10,205 bases of DNA from Latescibacteria bacterium UBA6620 (GTDB lineage Bacteria > Latescibacterota > UBA2968). Below the pieces are notes generated by a model, which saw nothing but the letters and a program-made list of their open reading frames with translations, did not search any database and was not told the DNA's origin. The stretch spans positions 74,786-84,990 of the forward strand of contig DJHM01000003.1 of NCBI GenBank assembly GCA_002433075.1, written 5' to 3'. Numbering within the stretch: position 1 is the first letter of the stretch; every line of letters begins with the position of its first letter. This document shows, one piece after another, positions 6,684 to 10,205 of this stretch. The position numbers were made by a program, and so were the translations under genes.

Positions 6684-6905
6684 CTACGGGACCTCTCTCA
6701 TCGGCCGAATCTGAGGGTCCGGTAGTGGACGCCCCTCTGAATGGAAGTGCTCGATGACTTCCTCAACGACCTGGCAGAGTTTGTTGAAGACCTTCAGAGG
6801 GTCGTCTCCGTGTATGCCAGTAATCAGATCGGGACACTTGCCGATATAAGCATCATCTTCTGCGTTCCACTCAACCCACTTATGGTATTGATCGCTGATC
6901 TTCAT
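6684..6905 (-). CDS. hicB: HicB-family antitoxin-like protein (second Hic module)
   Basis: A 73-residue HicB-like protein of a different subgroup from the one at 4969. YHKWVEWNAEDDAYIGKCPDLITGIHGDDPLKVFNKLCQVVEEVIEHF is the single-domain HicB core: strand, YIGxCPD turn, HGDDP loop, then a long helix. A proline-rich tail ends in RPMREVP, and there is no DNA-binding tail. The ATG at 6905 follows a GAGG about ten bases upstream and overlaps by ATGA the position where an intact hicA would end (6902-6905). With its hicA truncated, it may be an orphan antitoxin, or may still pair with the shortened toxin. The intact hicB ORF beside a damaged toxin fits toxin loss under relaxed selection. Confidence 0.85.
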   Translation of the reverse strand: MKISDQYHKWVEWNAEDDAYIGKCPDLITGIHGDDPLKVFNKLCQVVEEVIEHFHSEGRPLPDPQIRPMREVP

Positions 6906-7102
6906 TCAGCTGATTCCTCGATTGCCCTGCGGGCCTGTCACTCCTGGTAAGGCTTGGCGTCATCCCCGTCCTGACCGCTCAGAGTGACCGCACCTGGATA
7001 CCGTCGGTGAGTGAACTTGCGATGCGATCCCTTGCCGCCAGATACTTGATCGAATCCCGTACGGGTTAGATCTCGTATCAGTTCCTTTATCTTACGCGGC
7101 AT
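6902..7102 (-). pseudogene. hicA: HicA-family toxin truncated by an in-frame stop
   Basis: The minus-strand ATG at 7102 starts MPRKIKELIRDLTRTGFDQV, then SGGKGSHRKF with the catalytic His, then GAVTLSGQDGDDAKPYQE, a clear HicA of the GGKGSH subgroup. A TGA (6940-6938) stops it after 54 residues, halfway through the last helix. Beyond the stop the same frame continues with QARRAIEESAE and ends in a TGA at 6904-6902 that overlaps the hicB ATG by four bases. The 66-residue read-through has the normal length and normal coupling of a hicA, so the internal TGA is almost certainly a nonsense mutation (or a single-base sequencing error). The 54-residue product keeps the His but loses part of the final helix, so toxicity is probably lost or reduced. 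Confidence 0.82.
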
Positions 7103-7108
7103 ATGGAA

Positions 7109-7137
7109 AGTATAGCCACTGCCTATTCGGGAGGCAA
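7109..7137 (-). promoter_or_regulatory. Candidate promoter of the second Hic module
   Basis: On the minus strand, TTGCCT (7137-7132) and TATACT (7114-7109) are spaced by 17 bases, matching consensus at four and five of six positions. The -10 box lies only six bases before the hicA ATG, so the transcript would be nearly leaderless; in agreement, no clear Shine-Dalgarno site precedes the ATG. A 10-bp direct repeat TTCGGGAGGC (7126-7135 and 7147-7156, 21 bp apart) overlaps the -35 and could be an operator. Confidence 0.5.
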
Positions 7138-7427
7138 ATTGGCCCCTTCGGGAGGCCGGGTCCGCCGACTTGGCGTCGGCAGCCTTTTCGCCGTGGTGCT
7201 AAGGTAGACGCTCGTGCTTGTTCGAGCAGTGTGCCGGTAGCAGCTTGATTTGCGATGCACCTATGCAGGCCCATGCCTTATGCCGTGGACACGCCCAAGC
7301 GTCGTTCCCTTCGACCCGTTAGCGAAGCGTGGCGTCAAAAATACACAAGGGTATTCTTAACGATCAACGAGTCTGCCCTCGACTGAATTCGATAAAAGAA
7401 TAGAGATTCTACCGGAGAAAAATCACT
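7138..7427. other. Intergenic region between the Hic module and the fifth PhyH gene
   Basis: I see no gene here. It contains the second half of the TTCGGGAGGC direct repeat, a hairpin GCCGAC (7164-7169) / GTCGGC (7175-7180), one copy of the dispersed repeat (7201-7261), and an AT-richer leader (7337-7427) that should carry the promoter of the PhyH gene at 7428. No hexamer pair there is good enough to call. Confidence 0.5.
7201..7261 (+). repeat. Dispersed ~61-bp repeat, copy A
   Basis: This copy shares an exact 18-mer, GCTCGTGCTTGTTCGAGC (7210-7227), with positions 8745-8762. Similarity extends on both sides: 11 of 14 bases across the left end into the 18-mer, and a right part with matching blocks (GTGC.GG, GC..CTTG.TT, GATGCACC against AATGCGCACC). 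The 18-mer itself has GCTCG/CGAGC ends that can pair. Copies A and B are in the same orientation and bracket the PhyH gene at 7428-8486. Confidence 0.65.
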
Positions 7428-8486
7428 ATGAATGACACCTCGAAGCCGACCCCTGATTCTCCCCCCGCGCCTGCAGCAGCCCCAGGGCCTTTGCTCCCTC
7501 GTGTCTATGATCTGGAACTCCCCGGATGCCGCGAGGCACAACTCTCCCCGGAGGAAGTCGACCATTTCAAGACGAACGGGTTCATCGTAAAAAAGGGGTT
7601 GATCGACCCGTTCGAGTTGGAACGTGTCGCGGACAGCGTCTGGTCGGCCGCGGCCCAACTCAGGTTTCCGCTCGACCGGAACGACCCCGCCACCTACACG
7701 CTACCGAAAGATCACGGCCTGTTCCCGGAGACAGAGCCGAAGCACACCTACCACGACGGGGCCGGGATCCCCAATTACTTCGGAGGGAAAACGGGTGGCT
7801 GGACCTGGCGGCACTATGCGCCGTGCACGGAGGATTGGTTTCTGGAGCGGACGGCCAGGCACGCCAATGTTCAGGCAGTGGTTCGACAGCTGATCGGCGA
7901 GAATGTGCGGCCGTCAGAGCGCTGCCGGGGTCTATATGTCGTCTTCCCGCAATCGAGCGACCTGGACGGGGGTCTCTCCATGCACACGGACGGCATCGCC
8001 AGCCAGCTGAACTGCATGATTTATGCGGCCGCCTGCCCACCCGGCGGTGGAGGGTTCACCTTGTGGCCAGGAAGCCATCGTAGTTGCTATTACCACATGG
8101 AGACTGAGTACAACATGGAGCCGAAGGAGGGCTATGCCGAATTGCTCGCAGAAATCAAGGCGACTGTGGAGCCGGTCGAGATTGCCGCGGAGGCGGGCGA
8201 CTGCTGCTTCTGGCATCCGCGATCGGCGCACTCGGCAGGCGTTAACACGACCTCGCAGCTGCGGATCGTCGTCCCCTGTGATTTTCAGCAGGACAACCCG
8301 ACCGAACCGCTCCCGCCCTACTCTGGCTATTCCCTGCGGAAGGCCAGGGCCACCGGCAAGTCCTTGTCTCCGGAGAATTCGGGGAAGAAGGATGAACTGA
8401 GACTGCAATGGTGGATCGACACACGCGAATTTACAGCACCGGACTCGCCGCCGCGCCGTGACATGTGGGAGGATTGGGCCATCTGA
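7428..8486 (+). CDS. Phytanoyl-CoA dioxygenase (PhyH) family protein
   Basis: A 352-residue PhyH protein with a proline/alanine-rich, probably disordered N-terminal tail (residues 1-25) before the domain opening LSPEEVDHFKTNGFIVKKGLID. The iron site is complete: GGLSMHTDG gives H186 and D188, FTLWPGSHR is the family turn, FWHPRSAHSAGVN gives the distal H268, and QLRIVV gives the 2-oxoglutarate Arg at R279. The long insert between opening and HxD (residues 75-165) sets it apart from the other paralogs here. The ATG at 7428 is preceded by GGAGA (7414-7418) at nine bases. It is monocistronic and flanked by two direct copies of a dispersed repeat. Substrate unknown; a complete active site suggests a working oxygenase. 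Confidence 0.93.
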   Translation: MNDTSKPTPDSPPAPAAAPGPLLPRVYDLELPGCREAQLSPEEVDHFKTNGFIVKKGLIDPFELERVADSVWSAAAQLRFPLDRNDPATYTLPKDHGLFPETEPKHTYHDGAGIPNYFGGKTGGWTWRHYAPCTEDWFLERTARHANVQAVVRQLIGENVRPSERCRGLYVVFPQSSDLDGGLSMHTDGIASQLNCMIYAAACPPGGGGFTLWPGSHRSCYYHMETEYNMEPKEGYAELLAEIKATVEPVEIAAEAGDCCFWHPRSAHSAGVNTTSQLRIVVPCDFQQDNPTEPLPPYSGYSLRKARATGKSLSPENSGKKDELRLQWWIDTREFTAPDSPPRRDMWEDWAI

Positions 8487-8788
8487 TCTTCATTCGCCGG
8501 CCAATCTTGGATCCAAAATTACTGCTCGCCTGCGACCTTTGCACTGGATGTCGCCTGGTAGGATTGCAGGGTCACTTTGCCTGCCACGACGTAGCCTTTG
8601 GCGAAGTCGGGAGCGGAGTCGAGAAGGTCCCTATTGGCCCATCTGTTGGGGCCTATTGTCTTTTTGAACCTGTTCTACTCGGGCGGGTATGCTGCCAGAT
8701 CAGTTCGCTGAAGCTTCCGCGCAGGCGGAAGAGCGAACGTGGAAGCTCGTGCTTGTTCGAGCGGAGTGCGGCTCGCATCTTGGTTGCA
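8487..8788. other. Gene-free stretch with a hairpin and repeat
   Basis: A plus-strand frame stays open through this region into the downstream propeller fragment, but its translation before 8789 is Cys-rich and unlike any family I know, so I treat it as non-coding. It holds a hairpin CTTCCGC (8714-8720) / GCGGAAG (8725-8731) with a GCAG loop, and most of the second copy of the dispersed repeat. No terminator with a T-run follows the PhyH gene. Confidence 0.5.
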
Positions 8789-8797
8789 ATGCGCACC
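8736..8797 (+). repeat. Dispersed ~61-bp repeat, copy B
   Basis: Partner of the copy at 7201-7261, same orientation, sharing the exact 18-mer at 8745-8762. Its right end reaches past the likely ATG (8789) of the propeller pseudogene, so the repeat supplies that gene's start region. This either means the true start lay elsewhere or that the repeat inserted at the gene's 5' end. Confidence 0.6.
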
Positions 8798-9268
8798 TCT
8801 GCCACCAACTCCTCTCTCTTCGCCAGACCGCGCGCGATCCCGGCCCGGTCCAGTGTCCTTTCCGTACGGCGATTACGAAGCGTCCTCACTTTCCTGTCGC
8901 TGGTCACTGGTCACTGGTTACTGGTCATTGGGTCGCTACAAGCGGCCCAGCCCTACACCCCCGTCCATCCCGATCCGGAGCTGGAGCCATGGCGGTGGCG
9001 TGTCTACCACGAACTGGACGGACTCGGTCTCAAGTGTGTGACCGAAGACAGCGAGGGTCATCTATGGTTCGGCTCGGGCGCGCACCGGTACGACGGGTCG
9101 ACCTGGACAATGTTCTCGTTCGGAGAGGGTCTTACGGGCAGCCAGGTGATGCGTCTGACGGCGGCACCGAACGGGGACGTCTATGCCGGGACGGATACCG
9201 GTATCCACCGATTCGCAAATGGGGTGTGGTCGAAGCTCTTTCCCGAGGATGCCGATATCGGCGTATAG
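8789..9268 (+). pseudogene. Secreted two-component-regulator-type propeller protein, N-terminal fragment
   Basis: From the ATG at 8789 the frame gives 159 residues before a TAG (9266-9268). It starts with a basic stretch (RRLR, residues 27-30) and a hydrophobic core (VLTFLSLV... LLVIG, about 32-48), with a likely signal-peptidase site after SLQA/A near residue 52-53, so the intact protein was probably exported. Two Reg_prop-type blades follow: LKCVTEDSEGHLWFGSG with HRYDG, and VMRLTAAPNGDVYAGTDTG with IHRFANG. The reading continues past the TAG in the same frame with convincing propeller sequence, so the stop is a lesion. The start is uncertain because a dispersed repeat overlaps it. Confidence 0.7.
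8900..8927 (+). repeat. Heptamer tandem repeat (CTGGTCA x4) inside the signal peptide
   Basis: Four consecutive 7-base units, CTGGTCA, CTGGTCA, CTGGTTA and CTGGTCA, are followed by a decayed fifth (TTGGGTC, 8928-8934). They encode residues 38-46 (LVTGHWLLV) of the hydrophobic core of the propeller protein's signal peptide. Because 7 is not a multiple of 3, gaining or losing one unit would shift the reading frame. Confidence 0.8.
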
Positions 9269-9594
9269 GTCAATGGCCTCCGTCCGGGACCGGATGGTGC
9301 CGTCTGGGCGGCCACGGGCATCGGGGCGGTCCGCATCGGGGCAGGGGGGACGCGAGTCTACACCAGCGAGGACTTCGAAAAAGCGGTTGGAGAACAGATC
9401 GCACCAAATGCTCTGTTGTCCATTTTTCCTGCCACAATCCCGTCCAGGGAATATGGCGAGGGGGCCGGCGCAGTTCTCACTTCGGCCGGGGCGTTCGACG
9501 CCACCGCGTGATCCTCACGGTCGCATCGAAGGCCCCGGCCGGAAGAGCAGGTCTTCTGGCTGGCGATCGCGTGGTCAACCCGGATCCTGAATAA
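9269..9594 (+). pseudogene. Propeller/PDZ protein, middle fragment with frameshift
   Basis: After the TAG, the same frame continues with VNGLRPGPDGAVWAATGIGAVRIG, another propeller blade, then TRVYTSEDFEKAVG and IPSREYGEGAGAVLTSAGAFD, and meets a TGA at 9509-9511. From about 9500 the homologous reading moves to another frame: RVILTVASKAPAGRAGLLAGDRVV is a PDZ-type segment (the PAxxAGLxxGDRV signature). That frame hits TAA at 9592-9594. So there is one frameshift near 9490-9510 and a second stop. Propeller proteins in related lineages can carry a PDZ between two propeller halves, which matches this order. Confidence 0.65.
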
Positions 9595-10077
9595 GTGCGC
9601 CTCGCCGTTGCCCCGCGACGTCAGCTCTCGTCCTCCGATGCGACGCTTCTACGCTCCCCCGACTCCATCACCGTCACGATCGGGAATCCGGAAGAAGTGT
9701 CCGAGACGTTCACGGACGCCAGGTTGCGGGATGTCTTTCCTTCGAGCGACGGAACCGTCTGGTTCGGATTGACGAGCCGGGCCGCGGTTGCCCTTCACCC
9801 GGGTTCGGACCCCGACCGACCGACGTCGTGGAGCGTCTATACTGAAGCGCACGGGATCGAAGCCGGTCTCCTCCGGTTCGGTCAGTCGATCGGCGGAACG
9901 CTGTGGGCGGTACCCTGGACTGGGCCGATTATGAAATTCGACGGCAGTCGATGGACGGGATACCGGCACGACGTGATCACACCGGATCACACCTTCGAAG
10001 AACACCACTCGATCCTCGCGACATCGGACGGCATCCTCTGGGTCGGCGGTCGCGGCGAAGTGTTCGTCCACCGGTGA
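9595..10077 (+). pseudogene. Propeller/PDZ protein, C-terminal fragment cut by an insertion element
   Basis: This stretch is in the same frame as the PDZ segment, separated only by the TAA at 9592-9594. It first completes the PDZ-like strand pattern (DSITVTIG) and then resumes Reg_prop-type blades: LRDVFPSSDGTVWFGLTS, SWSVYTEAHGIEAG, IGGTLWAVPW with IMKFDGSRWTGY, and HSILATSDGILWVGGRGEVFVHR. It ends in the middle of a blade at TGA 10075-10077, which is probably the first three bases of the inserted IS. A GTG at 9595 could in theory restart translation, but no ribosome-binding site supports this. The 3' remainder of the gene is absent or lies beyond the element. Confidence 0.68.
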
Positions 10078-10205
10078 CCTGACCCCCTGGATTGTTCCCA
10101 GTTTCAGAGTTAGATTCTGGGACAAACAGAGGGGTTTTCTATGTCGAGGGAGCGGTATTCAGCAGAGCAGATCATCGGTCATCTGCGGCAAGCCGAGATC
10201 CTGGT
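10075..10205 (+). mobile_element. IS3-family-like insertion sequence, left end
   Basis: A transposase orfA begins at 10141 and the propeller coding sequence stops abruptly just upstream, so an IS boundary lies near 10075-10080. Two candidate ends begin with the TG typical of IS3-family termini: TGACCTGACCCC at 10075 and TGACCCCC at 10080. I favour 10075 because it would also account for the stop codon of the interrupted gene. The leader has a small inverted repeat, CCCAG (10097-10101) / CTGGG (10117-10121). The right end and target duplication are outside the window. Confidence 0.68.
10141..10205 (+). CDS. IS3-family transposase OrfA, N-terminal part
   Basis: The ATG at 10141 is preceded by AGAGGGG six bases upstream. 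The 21 complete codons read MSRERYSAEQIIGHLRQAEIL, the characteristic start of the IS3-family OrfA DNA-binding helix-turn-helix protein (RYSxEQIIxxLRxAE). OrfA binds the IS ends and is normally joined to the DDE catalytic OrfB by -1 frameshifting; neither the rest of OrfA nor OrfB lies in the window, so completeness cannot be judged. Confidence 0.82.
   Translation, partial: MSRERYSAEQIIGHLRQAEIL

Noticed and set aside
1..8486. A biosynthetic gene cluster built on the PhyH enzymes
   Set aside because: No scaffold-forming, transport or tailoring gene is present among them, the PhyH genes point in different directions, and toxin-antitoxin and propeller genes separate them.
8465..8788. An N-terminal extension of the propeller protein starting at 8465
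   Set aside because: It overlaps the end of the PhyH gene, spans a dispersed repeat and hairpin, and would put the signal peptide more than 100 residues inside the protein.
6938..9594. Stop-codon reassignment to explain the internal TGA, TAG and TAA in hicA and the propeller gene
   Set aside because: All three stop codons end intact genes in this window: TGA for the PhyH gene at 2792 and hicB at 5187, TAG for hicA at 5375 and the NHL gene at 3697, TAA for the PhyH genes at 903 and 5489. Three different stops and a frameshift also point to lesions.

Overview
The window looks like a chromosomal stretch of an uncultured, fairly GC-rich bacterium. Five genes of the phytanoyl-CoA dioxygenase-like (PhyH) family lie within about 8.5 kb. 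With them are an NHL-type beta-propeller protein, a two-component-regulator-type propeller protein with a PDZ segment, small HicA/HicB modules and an IS3-type element. From general knowledge, this mix resembles Latescibacterota, Poribacteria and related sponge, marine or soil lineages. That placement is inference; no marker gene is present. TGA, TAG and TAA all end intact genes here, so the standard bacterial code applies.

Layout. 1-411: 5' part of a PhyH gene on the minus strand, cut by the window edge. 412-902: a gene-free stretch with a cluster of short GC-rich palindromes. 903-1682: a second minus-strand PhyH gene, divergent from a third (plus strand, 1908-2792). Ten bases after the third comes a FEN/PIN-type 5'-3' exonuclease gene whose N-terminus is out of frame (2802-3666). 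It converges on an NHL-repeat propeller gene (3697-4548, minus) that has a good promoter. 4969-5375: an intact antitoxin-first hicB-hicA pair with a strong hairpin terminator. 5489-6514: a fourth PhyH gene (minus). 6684-7102: a second Hic module (minus, toxin-first) whose hicA carries an in-frame stop. 7428-8486: a fifth PhyH gene (plus), flanked by two copies of a ~61-bp dispersed repeat. 8789-10077: a decayed secreted propeller/PDZ gene broken by two stops and a frameshift, its end lost at an IS3-like element that runs off the window.

How it fits together. The PhyH genes are Fe(II)/2-oxoglutarate oxygenase-like and differ clearly from one another in length and metal-site motifs, so they are not recent tandem copies. 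No surrounding gene defines a common pathway or substrate. The window reads as an accessory region: PhyH paralogs, toxin-antitoxin modules in different states of repair, dispersed repeats, pseudogenes and an insertion sequence. I see no clear new multi-gene system. The best leads are the truncated hicA, the signal peptide partly encoded by a heptamer tandem repeat, the palindrome cluster, the direct repeats around one PhyH gene, and the variant PhyH metal sites.
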